Origin: Bradyrhizobium sp. BR 10289
GTDB taxonomy: Bacteria; Pseudomonadota; Alphaproteobacteria; Rhizobiales; Xanthobacteraceae
Direction of reading: 5' to 3'
NCBI RefSeq assembly: GCF_019455385.1
Contig: NZ_JACOFR010000001.1
Location: forward strand, 124,001-188,000
Length of the DNA: 64,000 nucleotides
Position numbers and translations under genes: made by a program
Shown here: positions 1 to 7,815 of the stretch, piece after piece
How the letters are laid out: each line of letters begins with the position of its first letter
How positions within the stretch are numbered: position 1 is the stretch's first letter
Notes under the pieces: model-generated
Seen by the model: only the letters and a program-made list of their open reading frames with translations
Told to the model about the DNA's origin: nothing
Database searches by the model: none

Positions 1-1
1 C

Positions 2-847
2 GTGCTCGGCAGTCACCCCCACGTCAAGGCAGTGAAGAGCGGCGAGCTGCGCTCCGACCTGTTCGATCTCGACTTCATCGATTACACGCCGACCAACACG
101 GCATTCAAGCCGATGGTGCGCGAGCAGGCCTTCGACGTCTGCGAGATGGCGATCGTCACCTATCTGATGGCGAAAGCGCACGGCAAGCCGCTGGTGTTGC
201 TGCCCGCGACCATGCTCGGCCGCTTCCAGCATTCCCATGCGTTGTACAATCCCGCGCGCGGAACGCTCGGGCCGTCCGATCTCGAAGGCAAGCGCGTCGG
301 CATCCGCTCCTTCACGACGACGACCGGCGCCTGGATCAGGGGCATTCTGGCCAACGACCACGGCGTCAATCTCGACAGGATCAAATGGGTCACCTTCGAG
401 GATCCGCATGTCGCCGAATATGTCGACACCACCGAGCGCGCACCGAAGGACAAGAAGGTCCTGCAAATGCTGCTCGACGGTGAGGTCGATGCCGTCCTTG
501 GCGAGACCTCTGACAATCCCAAGCTGAAGCCGCTGTTCCCCGATCCCGCAGCCGAGGCCGCAAGGTGGTACGCGCGCCGCGGAATCGTGCCGGTCAATCA
601 TCTCGTGGTCGTGACCGAGAGCCTTGCGAAATCGCGCCCTGATGTCGTTGTCGGCGTCTATGATCTGCTCAAGCGGAACAAGGACCGGATGGGCGCTCCG
701 GCAACGCCCGACCTTGTTCCGTTCGGGATCGAGGCCAACAGAAAGCCGCTCGAGCTGATCGTCGACTACGCATTCCAGCAGGCGCTGATCCCGCGCCGCT
801 ATGCGGTCGAGGAGCTGTTCGATGAAACGACGCGAGGACTGAACTGA
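2..847 (+). CDS. PBP-like 4,5-dihydroxyphthalate decarboxylase-family protein (5' partial)
   Basis: About 281 residues are visible. The protein resembles the periplasmic-binding-fold family that includes 4,5-dihydroxyphthalate decarboxylase and NMT1-like solute-binding proteins. Typical traits are the early FDVCEMA segment, the hinge region DLEGKRVGIRSF and a C-terminal helix rich in aromatic residues. The reading frame is open to the window edge and family members start some tens of residues earlier, so the true start and any signal peptide are missing. It overlaps the next gene by one base (TGATG), indicating a shared transcript. It could be a decarboxylase or a binding protein; the sequence does not decide between them. 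Confidence 0.75.
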   Translation: MLGSHPHVKAVKSGELRSDLFDLDFIDYTPTNTAFKPMVREQAFDVCEMAIVTYLMAKAHGKPLVLLPATMLGRFQHSHALYNPARGTLGPSDLEGKRVGIRSFTTTTGAWIRGILANDHGVNLDRIKWVTFEDPHVAEYVDTTERAPKDKKVLQMLLDGEVDAVLGETSDNPKLKPLFPDPAAEAARWYARRGIVPVNHLVVVTESLAKSRPDVVVGVYDLLKRNKDRMGAPATPDLVPFGIEANRKPLELIVDYAFQQALIPRRYAVEELFDETTRGLN

Positions 848-1764
848 TGGCAGGTGATCCCAGGCGCTGGCAGATCGGGCTGGTTGGCTATGGCGAGGTG
901 GGCCGAATCCTCGCCGAGGATTTGCGTAAGCAGGACATCAAGGTGGCCGCCTATGACATCAAGCTCGGGGGCGAGCAGGGCGCTGCGCTGAAGGAACATG
1001 CGGCGCAACAGGGCGTGACGCTCGCGGCATCTCACGCCGAGCTGACCGCAAAGTCCGATTTCATCATCTCGGCCGTCACGGCAAGCCAGGCGGTGCCCGT
1101 GGCCAAGGCCTGCGCGACCGCGATCAACCAGGGCACCTGGTTTCTCGATTTCAATTCGGCCTCGCCCGGCGCCAAGCAGCGCGCGGCGGCGCTGATCGAC
1201 GGCGCCGCCGGGCGCTATGTCGAGGGCGCGGTGATGACGTCGGTGCCGCCCTATCGCATCAAGGTGCCATTGCTGCTCGGCGGTCCCGGTGCCAGGGAAT
1301 TGGAGCCGCTGCTGAACGCGATCGGCTTTGCCGCGAAGGTTGCGAGCGACAAGCTCGGCGTGTCCTCGGCTGTGAAGATGTGCCGCAGCATCATGATCAA
1401 GGGCCTCGAGGCCATGGTCATCGAAAGTTTCACCACCGCGCGCGCCTATGGCGTCGAGGATGCGGTGCTGGCCTCGCTCACGGAAACCTTTCCTGCCATC
1501 AACTGGGAGAAGCAGGGCGCCTATTTCTTCCAGCGCGTGATCGAGCACGGCCGCCGCCGCGCGGAAGAAGTGCGGGAAGTCGCCGAGACCGTGCGTGAAG
1601 CCGGGCTGACGCCGTGGTCGGCGCAGGGCACGGCCGAGCGTCAGGCCTGGGTGGCGGATCTGGCCGATGAAGGCCTGTTTGGGCCGAAGGGAACCAGGGA
1701 GTTCGCCCGCAGCGCCGATTGGCGCATCGAGGCGGATCGCATTCTGGCAAGGATCAAGCGCTGA
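847..1764 (+). CDS. NAD(P)-dependent dehydrogenase, 6-phosphogluconate dehydrogenase-like (DUF1932 C-terminus)
   Basis: A 305-residue protein with an N-terminal Rossmann motif (GLVGYGEVG at about residues 11-19) and an all-helical C-terminal part containing the SSAVKMCRS region seen in beta-hydroxyacid dehydrogenase relatives with the DUF1932 domain. By family it should oxidise a hydroxy acid, or reduce the keto acid, with NAD(P). The start codon overlaps the stop of the preceding gene by one base, so the two are probably translated together. It lies in a catabolic island and probably handles an intermediate of the same unknown substrate. The substrate cannot be read from the sequence. Confidence 0.82.
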   Translation: MAGDPRRWQIGLVGYGEVGRILAEDLRKQDIKVAAYDIKLGGEQGAALKEHAAQQGVTLAASHAELTAKSDFIISAVTASQAVPVAKACATAINQGTWFLDFNSASPGAKQRAAALIDGAAGRYVEGAVMTSVPPYRIKVPLLLGGPGARELEPLLNAIGFAAKVASDKLGVSSAVKMCRSIMIKGLEAMVIESFTTARAYGVEDAVLASLTETFPAINWEKQGAYFFQRVIEHGRRRAEEVREVAETVREAGLTPWSAQGTAERQAWVADLADEGLFGPKGTREFARSADWRIEADRILARIKR

Positions 1765-1779
1765 CGCCGAAGGCGCCGC

Positions 1780-2103
1780 TCAGCTCAACACCCTGCCGCT
1801 GTCGCGATAGCCCGAGACCTCGTCGCGGGCAGCCTCGATCAGATCGATCAGGCTGTTGGCCTCCCGCACGACATCCGTCGTGCGCTCGGTGCGGAACTCG
1901 GCGAGGATCATGCGGATGCACTTGTCGGCGGTGTCGAGCGTCCACAGCGCGCGGGCCATGTCGTCCTGGGTGTGGATCGCCGAGACGTCGAGGCCGGACA
2001 AGACTTCGCCGATGCCGTTCAGCCGCTTGACGGCGGTTTCGGCGGGCGTGCTGGCCCGGAGGGATTGATAATCGATGCTGCTGAATGCGCTGAACTGGTC
2101 CAT
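1780..2103 (-). CDS. Hypothetical protein, helical, about 107 residues
   Basis: A small, mostly helical, soluble protein (begins MDQFSAFSSIDYQSLR) without signal peptide or membrane segment. The ATG at 2103 was chosen because the upstream in-frame extension is short and rich in basic residues; an ATG at 2127 or 2142 is possible. It converges on the dehydrogenase gene with only 15 bases between the stops. The amino acid composition is that of a real protein rather than an antisense shadow, with no long GC-driven runs of Arg or Ala. I recognise no domain and assign no function. Confidence 0.6.
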   Translation of the reverse strand: MDQFSAFSSIDYQSLRASTPAETAVKRLNGIGEVLSGLDVSAIHTQDDMARALWTLDTADKCIRMILAEFRTERTTDVVREANSLIDLIEAARDEVSGYRDSGRVLS

Positions 2104-2310
2104 GCGTCCCCGTTTTAATCCAGACATCGGTGCAGGGCCCACCTTGCCGGCACCTCGGGATTTGCAATGGGTTCACCTATCGGGAATCGGAGAGGATCGA
2201 CTATCCGGGAGAGTACCGGATTCGGAATCCTAGAACCGCGAGCGGTAACATTGGACGGAAAAGCTGTGGGAATCAGCCGCACGTCAATGCAGCTATGCGC
2301 CGAGAGCCGT

Positions 2311-3552
2311 TCAGAGGCCGGGGCGGAACAGCGTCGGGCGCTGCCGCGCAAAGGTCTGCCGGCCGCTCTTGAAGCCCGTCAGGATGTCCGGCAGCTCGGC
2401 GATCGCAAAACGGCTGTCCTGCGTGTCGAGCACGACGAGATCGGCGGGATGACCGACTTCGATGCCGTAGTCTGTGAGGTTCATCAGCCGCGCCGGCAGG
2501 TCGGTGACGAGATCGAGGCAGGTGTCGAAATCGCCGACGGAGGCATGCGCGACGTTGGCGTAGAAGTTCGCCATGCGCAGCAGCGAGGCATCGCCGAACG
2601 GCGTGAAGGGATTGAGCACGTTGTTGGTGGCGACCGAGCACAACACGCCGTCGCCGGCGAGCTTGTGGGCGAGGGTCAGCCCGCGCGGGGCATTGTGGGT
2701 GGCGTCGCGGCCCATGAGGTAGAGATCGGTCGCGGGCAGCACGGTGACCGCGACGCCTGATGTCGCCAGCTGCGCGACGGCGGCCTTCAGCCGCTCCGGC
2801 GGCAAAGCCGACAGTTTTGTGGCGTGGCCGATCGCGACCCGTCCGCCATAGTTGCGCCGCTCGGTCTGCCGGCAGACCTCGTCGAGATGCCACCAGGATG
2901 GATCGAGATCGAAGTCGAGATGGAGGTCGACGTCGACGTCGAACGCCTCGGCGAGATCGAAGATGCGTTCGAGATGGGCGTTCGGGTCGGTGTCCGTGTA
3001 GGGACAGCCGCCGATGACTTCGCCGCCATCGCGCAGCGCCTGCACCAGCAACTCCTCGCTGCCGGGATCGTTGGTCAGGCCTTCCTGAGGGAACACGCAG
3101 AGCGAGAGATCGATCGCCCAGGCATAGTCGCGTTTGAGCGCCTTGACCGCCTCGAAGCCGCGCAGGCCGATGCGCGGGTCGATCTCGACATGCGTGCGCA
3201 TCCGCGTCGTGCCGTTCACAATCGCGCGCTCGAGCACTTTCCGGCCCCGCGCGTAAATGTCCTCGACGGTAAAATCCTTCTTCATCCCGGCGACGGCGCG
3301 GATCGCCTCCGAGACGCTGCCGTGATTGTGCTCGCAGCGGCCGAGCAGGCAGGCTTTGTCGAGATGGATGTGGGTGTCGACGAAGCCGGGCAAAGCGAGG
3401 TGCCCGCCGACGTCGATCTCGACGCCCTCGCAGGCGAGTTTTGGTTCGATCGCGGCGATGCGGCCGCCCTTGACGCCGATATCGACGGGGGCGGCGGATG
3501 AACGCAACAGGGCGTGGCGAAAGATCAGGTCGAAGGCGGAGTGGCTGGTCAT
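2311..3552 (-). CDS. Amidohydrolase of the cytosine deaminase-like (CodA/AtzC) family
   Basis: A 413-residue TIM-barrel amidohydrolase. Visible metal-site elements are HIHLDK (His61, His63), HLDFD (His211) and GHATKL (His243). The position that is usually the metal-binding Asp, before the DPF/NPF motif, reads ATNNVLNPF, so it is Asn310. The family hydrolyses cyclic or exocyclic C-N bonds of pyrimidines and triazines. Length is normal. The gene diverges from the NTF2-like gene, and a TGCATGCA motif lies in the shared promoter region about 95 bases upstream. The Asn may define a subfamily with altered metal use rather than a dead enzyme. Confidence 0.82.
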   Translation of the reverse strand: MTSHSAFDLIFRHALLRSSAAPVDIGVKGGRIAAIEPKLACEGVEIDVGGHLALPGFVDTHIHLDKACLLGRCEHNHGSVSEAIRAVAGMKKDFTVEDIYARGRKVLERAIVNGTTRMRTHVEIDPRIGLRGFEAVKALKRDYAWAIDLSLCVFPQEGLTNDPGSEELLVQALRDGGEVIGGCPYTDTDPNAHLERIFDLAEAFDVDVDLHLDFDLDPSWWHLDEVCRQTERRNYGGRVAIGHATKLSALPPERLKAAVAQLATSGVAVTVLPATDLYLMGRDATHNAPRGLTLAHKLAGDGVLCSVATNNVLNPFTPFGDASLLRMANFYANVAHASVGDFDTCLDLVTDLPARLMNLTDYGIEVGHPADLVVLDTQDSRFAIAELPDILTGFKSGRQTFARQRPTLFRPGL

Positions 3553-3646
3553 GGCGTCGGATTCAATTGTGGTAGCCTAGCGGAAGCTTCGGGAGGCGGC
3601 AGCTCCAGATTGTGTGCAGTTCTGCCGTCACATTGTTCAAAAAAGG

Positions 3647-3660
3647 TGCATGCAGTTTGA
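3647..3660 (+). promoter_or_regulatory. Putative GntR operator, site A (TGCATGCAGTTTGA)
   Basis: The 8-base palindrome TGCATGCA is followed by GTTTGA. The same 14-base pattern, with one free position, occurs at 4966 and 5071. It lies between the divergent amidohydrolase and NTF2-like genes, 66 bases before the ATG at 3726. FCD-type GntR regulators bind short palindromes of this kind, and a GntR gene is next door. Binding itself is inferred. Confidence 0.55.
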
Positions 3661-3725
3661 GGTACGAATTGTAGAATATCCGGAGCCCGCAGAAGCCGCC
3701 AAGGAAGATAACAAGGGAAGCTGAC

Positions 3726-4142
3726 ATGTCCGCCCCCGCAATAGCCGAACGCCCGATGACCGACGCCGAAATCGTGGAAGCCTATCTCACGGCCTCCATG
3801 ATACCAGATCCCGACGCCGCTTCCGCCTACATGAAGCCGGGCACGGTGATCACGTTCACTGGCGGGCGCGAGTTCGACCATCCGCGCGGGCCGACCGGCT
3901 TCAACGCCAAGCGCTATCGCTGGGTCAAGAAGAAGATGGACCGGTTCGACGTCTGCCCGGGCGCGGAGGAGACCGTCGTCTACAGCGTCGGCACGCTCTA
4001 TGGCGAATGGATGGACGGTACGCCGTTCGAGGGCAACCGCTATGTCGATCGCTTCGTCGTGAAGGGCGGCCAGATTGTGAAGATGGACGTCTGGAACGAC
4101 AGCGCCGAGCGCATTCTGGCCCAGCGCGGGATCGAAGTCTAA
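3726..4142 (+). CDS. NTF2-like / SnoaL-fold protein
   Basis: 138 residues with the length and layout of the NTF2-like superfamily: an N-terminal helix (DAEIVEAYLTASMI), a strand carrying GTVITFTGG, and C-terminal strands ending in the KGGQIVKMDVWND segment typical of SnoaL-like proteins. The fold occurs in isomerases, hydratases and small ligand-binding proteins. There is no signal peptide. It is transcribed away from the amidohydrolase, and its stop overlaps the stop of the convergent GntR gene (TAA and TAG share bases 4140-4141). It probably serves the same pathway, perhaps as an isomerase or cyclase; the exact reaction is unknown. Confidence 0.75.
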   Translation: MSAPAIAERPMTDAEIVEAYLTASMIPDPDAASAYMKPGTVITFTGGREFDHPRGPTGFNAKRYRWVKKKMDRFDVCPGAEETVVYSVGTLYGEWMDGTPFEGNRYVDRFVVKGGQIVKMDVWNDSAERILAQRGIEV

Positions 4143-4897
4143 CCTCTTCGCGCAACCTTCGGAAGCTTGACGACGCGATCGTTCGTCGCCTCGTCCGCGT
4201 AAGGCGCGAGGATATCGAGCAGGTCGCGGCCGCGTTGCGGAGCAGGGGCCACCAGCGCGCGATTGGCCACGGAATCGAGGTGATGGTGCATCAAGTCCAT
4301 CACCTTGGCCTCGTCGCCCTTGGCCAGCGCGGCGATGATGGCGCGGTGCTCGTTGATGGCGCATTCGGTGGAATGCGGCCGGCTGTAGAGCGAGAGCGTC
4401 AGGCAGCAGCGATAGGCGACCTCGCTGACATAACGCACCAGGATCGGGCTGTTCGTCATTTGCGCGAGGAGGATGTGGAATTCGGTGGCAAGCCGGATCG
4501 AGACCGCATCCGTGCCGCCGCGCGCGCCGTCCTCGGCATCGACATGGGCGTTCAGCTCGGCGATCTGGGCCTTGGTGAGCTTGCCCGCGAGCTGGCGGAC
4601 CACGAGCCGTTCGAGTTCGATGCGGACGTCGAAGGCGTTGCGCGCCTCCTGCCAGCTCGGCGTCGCCACCACCGCGATGCGGTTGCGCCGGAGCTCGACC
4701 AGGCCTTCGGCAGCGAGCTGTCCCAGCGCGTGGCGGGCGATGGTGCGGCTGACGCCGAAGCGCTCGCCGAGCGAATCCTCCGGCAGCTTTGCGCCGGGCT
4801 CCAGCGCCTGCTCGATGATCGCACGCCGGAGCGCACGGCAGATCACGCTGACCTTGTCGGATGATTCAGACGTCTTGCTGGTGGCGCGCGCCGCCAT
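4139..4897 (-). CDS. GntR-family transcriptional regulator (FCD subfamily)
   Basis: 252 residues. The N-terminal winged helix contains the GntR signature (PGAKLPEDSLGERFGVSR, then a LVELRRNR wing), followed by an all-helical FCD ligand-binding domain with spaced His residues (FHILLAQ, EHRAIIAAL, HHHLDS). The start is the ATG at 4897, preceded by AAGGA at a good distance; the frame stays open much further upstream but that part is not protein-like. Divergent from the ABC importer and flanked by two copies of the TGCATGCA motif, it is the likely local regulator, probably a repressor released by a pathway intermediate. Confidence 0.9.
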   Translation of the reverse strand: MAARATSKTSESSDKVSVICRALRRAIIEQALEPGAKLPEDSLGERFGVSRTIARHALGQLAAEGLVELRRNRIAVVATPSWQEARNAFDVRIELERLVVRQLAGKLTKAQIAELNAHVDAEDGARGGTDAVSIRLATEFHILLAQMTNSPILVRYVSEVAYRCCLTLSLYSRPHSTECAINEHRAIIAALAKGDEAKVMDLMHHHLDSVANRALVAPAPQRGRDLLDILAPYADEATNDRVVKLPKVARRG

Positions 4898-4962
4898 CGG
4901 CGAATCCTTGAGGGGAGGGTCGTGCGCCTTCTTTAGCACAGGCCGGGGCAATCCCGCGCCCC

Positions 4963-4979
4963 AATTGCATGCAATTTGA
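4963..4979 (+). promoter_or_regulatory. Putative GntR operator, site B (AATTGCATGCAATTTGA)
   Basis: This contains a perfect 14-base palindrome, AATTGCATGCAATT (4963-4976), the most symmetric of the three sites, continuing into TTTGA. It lies about 66 bases upstream of the GntR start, in the region shared with the divergent ABC operon. This is a natural place for autoregulation. Confidence 0.6.
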
Positions 4980-5070
4980 TGGCGGGATTGCCTAATTCGA
5001 AGCCGGCAAATCAGCGGGGCAGTTAGCCCAAACCTCTGATTTTGCGGCAGGCGACTGCTGGCATCCAGCT

Positions 5071-5084
5071 TGCATGCACTTTGG
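5071..5084 (+). promoter_or_regulatory. Putative GntR operator, site C (TGCATGCACTTTGG)
   Basis: The third copy of the TGCATGCAnTTTGR motif lies immediately before the ABC ATPase start at 5090, where a bound repressor would block transcription. It matches sites A and B at 12 or more of the 14 positions and lies on the same strand. Confidence 0.5.
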
Positions 5085-5089
5085 CTGTG

Positions 5090-5953
5090 ATGCGCATGCA
5101 ACCCAACGCCCAGTTCGACGGCCAGCCCGTTCCCGAAGCGGCCGCCGTCACCGCCATCGAGCTGTCCGAGGCCTCCGTGACCTTTGGACGGGGCGATCGC
5201 GCCGTGCCCGCGCTGGCGAAGACGACGCTCAAGATCGCCGACGGCGAGTTTGTCGCACTGGTCGGTCCATCCGGATGCGGCAAATCGACCATCCTTCGTC
5301 TCGTCTCCGGTCTGGTGCAGCCGACCAGCGGTGTCGTGATCGTCGGCGGCCGCGAAGTCGCGGCGCGGGCGCTGCGGGTCGGCATGGCGTTTCAGAACCC
5401 GACCATGCTGCCGTGGATGACGATCGAGCGGAACATCATGCTGCCGCTGAAGATCGTCGAGCCGTATCGCTCCAACTTCCGCAAGCTGCGCAAGACCGAG
5501 TTTCGCGACAAGGCCAACGCACTGCTGGAGCAGGTCGGGCTCAAGGGCTTTGGCAGCCGCTATCCCTGGCAGCTCTCGGGCGGCATGCTCCAGCGCGCCA
5601 ATCTCTGCCGCGCGCTGATCCACGAGCCGCGCATGCTGCTGCTCGATGAGCCCTTCGGCGCGCTCGACCAGTTCACCCGCGAGGAGCTGTGGGCGATCCT
5701 CCAGGATCTCTGGATGACGCACAGGCCGACCGTGCTGCTGGTGACGCACGATCTGCGTGAGGCCGGCTTCCTTGCGAGCCGCATCTGCGTGATGAGCGCG
5801 CGTCCCGGCCGCGTCCTCGATGACAGCCGTGTCGATTTCGCCCGGCCGCGGACCGTCGCCATGACTTTCGAGCCGGATTTCGTCGCATTGAACCAGAAGC
5901 TGCGCGCCTTCATCGAGGATGCGCGCAGCGCAGCTGCGCAGGGGACAGGCTGA
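5090..5953 (+). CDS. ABC transporter ATP-binding protein, nitrate/sulfonate/taurine type
   Basis: 287 residues. Walker A is GPSGCGKST (about 59-67), the signature is LSGGM followed by LQRANLCRAL, and Walker B is MLLLDEPFGALD with the D-loop. A His switch follows in LLVTHDLREA. These are hallmarks of the SsuB/TauB/NrtD class that energises uptake. ATG 5090 is preferred over a TTG upstream at 5042; ATG 5096 is also possible, and no strong ribosome site is visible. It overlaps the permease start by one base and is the first gene of the importer operon. Confidence 0.9.
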   Translation: MRMQPNAQFDGQPVPEAAAVTAIELSEASVTFGRGDRAVPALAKTTLKIADGEFVALVGPSGCGKSTILRLVSGLVQPTSGVVIVGGREVAARALRVGMAFQNPTMLPWMTIERNIMLPLKIVEPYRSNFRKLRKTEFRDKANALLEQVGLKGFGSRYPWQLSGGMLQRANLCRALIHEPRMLLLDEPFGALDQFTREELWAILQDLWMTHRPTVLLVTHDLREAGFLASRICVMSARPGRVLDDSRVDFARPRTVAMTFEPDFVALNQKLRAFIEDARSAAAQGTG

Positions 5954-6729
5954 TGTTCGGGATCGATGTCAGGCAGAAGGCGTGGTCGGCGGGGCTGATC
6001 GTGCTGTTCTTCGTCGCCTGGGAATTGTTCTGCCTGATGACGGGCATGTCCGACCTCGTGCTGCCGCGGCCCTCGCAGGTGTTCGTCACGCTGGTCCAGC
6101 GCTTTCCGGTGCTGTGGCCGCATATCGTGCAGACACTGGCGACTACCATGTTCGGCTTCGCCCTCGGTGTCGCGCTCGGCGTTGCCCTCGGCGCCATCAT
6201 CGGGGTCTCCAGGACTGCCTACGACACCTGCTATCCGCTGCTGATCGGCTTCTCCTCAATTCCAAAAGTCGCGGTTGTCCCGATCTTCGTGCTGTGGTTC
6301 GGCTCCGGCACGGTGCCGGCGGTGCTGACCGCACTGTCGATCTGCTTCTTCCCGATCGTCGTCAACATCGCAACGGGCCTTGCGACCACCGAGCCCGAGC
6401 TCGAGGACGTCCTGAAGGCGCTCGGCGCCAGCAAGTTCGACATCCTGTGGAATGTCGGGCTTCCCCGGACCATGCCGTTCTTCTTCGCCTCGCTGAAGGT
6501 CGCGATATCCTACGCTTTCGTCGGTGCGGTGCTGTCGGAGACGGTCGCCTCCAACCGCGGCATCGGTAATGTCATGATGACCGCGTCCTCCAATTTCAAC
6601 GTGCCGCTGGTGTTCGCCGGCCTGTTCGTGCTCGCCGGCCTCGGCGTCGCACTCTACGTGGTGTTCTCGCTGATCGAGGGCCGCGTCACCGGCTGGGCCA
6701 CGCGCAAGAACGACGTGATTGCAACCTGA
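5953..6729 (+). CDS. ABC transporter permease, nitrate/sulfonate/taurine type
   Basis: 258 residues with six predicted membrane segments. The cytoplasmic EAA loop (LKALGASKFDILWNVGLP) is the site that docks the ATPase. The gene starts within the stop of the ATPase gene (TGATG), which suggests coupled translation. By family it is a BPD_transp_1 inner-membrane permease of the SsuC/TauC type that takes ligand from the NMT1-like binding protein encoded next. Confidence 0.9.
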   Translation: MFGIDVRQKAWSAGLIVLFFVAWELFCLMTGMSDLVLPRPSQVFVTLVQRFPVLWPHIVQTLATTMFGFALGVALGVALGAIIGVSRTAYDTCYPLLIGFSSIPKVAVVPIFVLWFGSGTVPAVLTALSICFFPIVVNIATGLATTEPELEDVLKALGASKFDILWNVGLPRTMPFFFASLKVAISYAFVGAVLSETVASNRGIGNVMMTASSNFNVPLVFAGLFVLAGLGVALYVVFSLIEGRVTGWATRKNDVIAT

Positions 6730-6770
6730 TTTTTCTGAACCGTCATGCAACGAAGCTGGAGGAGGTCTCG

Positions 6771-7799
6771 ATGTTGAGAATAGTAACTGCCGCGCTGCTC
6801 GGATTGGCCCTGTCCGCGGGCGCCGCCACTGCGGCCGAGGAAACCACGATCAAGTTCACGCTGGGCTGGAAGACCCAAGGCAGCGATGCCGCGTTCTTCT
6901 ACGCCAAGGACAACGGCTTCTTCAAAGAGGAAGGACTCAACGTCGTGATCGACCAGGGTGAGGGCTCCGGCGCCACCGTCACGCGCGTGATGTCCGGCGC
7001 GTACGACGCCGGCTTCGGCGACGTCAACGCCATCATCCAGAACGCCTCGACCAAGCCGCAGGAGGCGCCCGTGATGGTCTACATGATGTGGAACCAGCCG
7101 CCCTTCGCGATCGTCGCCAAGAAGACCTCTGGCATCAACACCATCAAGGATTTCGAGGGCCACACGCTCGGCGGCGCGCAAGGCACGCCGACGACGCGGC
7201 TGTTGCCGGTGTTCACCCGCAAGAACGGCCTCGACGGCGAGAAGATCAAGATCTCCAACATGGCGCCGAACCTGCAGGAGCCGATGCTGATCAAGGGCGA
7301 CATCGACGCCGCGCTCGTCTTCAACATCACCAGCTATTTCAACCTCGTGCTCAACCGCCAAGACCCGGACAAGGATTTCAAATGGTTCTCGTTCGGTGAG
7401 TATGGCCTCGACCTCTATTCCAACGGCGTGATGGTCTCGAAGAAGCTGATCGCGTCGAACCCGAAGGCGGTGGCCGGTCTCGTTCGCGCCATCAACAAGG
7501 GCGCCATTGCGGTCGCCAAGGACCAGAACGCCGGCATGAAGGCGGCGCTGAACTACGACAACCTCATCAATGCCGATGTCGAGAAGCGTCGGCTGCAATA
7601 TTCCTTCGAGAAGCTGATCGTCTCGCCGGAGATGAAGGAGATCGGCATCGGCGACATCAAGGATGACCGCATGACCCGCGCCATCGGCATCGTGGTCGAG
7701 GGCTATCAGCTGGCCCGCGCACCGACGCCCGCAGAGGTGTTCTCGCGCGAATTCCTGCCGCCGCGCGCGGAGCGGGAGTTGGTGTATACTGCCAACTGA
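6771..7799 (+). CDS. ABC transporter substrate-binding protein, NMT1/THI5-like
   Basis: 342 residues. A cleavable signal peptide is evident (hydrophobic residues 8-20, cut near ATAA-EE at about residue 22). The mature part has the NMT1-type motifs FTLGWKTQGSDAAFFYAKD near the N-terminus and GSGATVTRVMSG, the usual ligand-pocket segments of this class. A strong GGAGG site precedes the ATG. It completes the importer. The homologous class carries pyrimidines, thiamine precursors, riboflavin, sulfonates or nitrate; two amidohydrolases in the cluster favour a nitrogen heterocycle, but that is inference. Confidence 0.88.
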   Translation: MLRIVTAALLGLALSAGAATAAEETTIKFTLGWKTQGSDAAFFYAKDNGFFKEEGLNVVIDQGEGSGATVTRVMSGAYDAGFGDVNAIIQNASTKPQEAPVMVYMMWNQPPFAIVAKKTSGINTIKDFEGHTLGGAQGTPTTRLLPVFTRKNGLDGEKIKISNMAPNLQEPMLIKGDIDAALVFNITSYFNLVLNRQDPDKDFKWFSFGEYGLDLYSNGVMVSKKLIASNPKAVAGLVRAINKGAIAVAKDQNAGMKAALNYDNLINADVEKRRLQYSFEKLIVSPEMKEIGIGDIKDDRMTRAIGIVVEGYQLARAPTPAEVFSREFLPPRAERELVYTAN

Positions 7800-7815
7800 T
7801 CTTGGAGGGACGGTC

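Noticed and set aside
4898..5749. N-terminal extension of the GntR reading frame to 536 residues
   Set aside because: The extra part overlaps the ABC ATPase antisense and lacks homology; the ATG at 4897 has a good ribosome site and begins a normal-length GntR.
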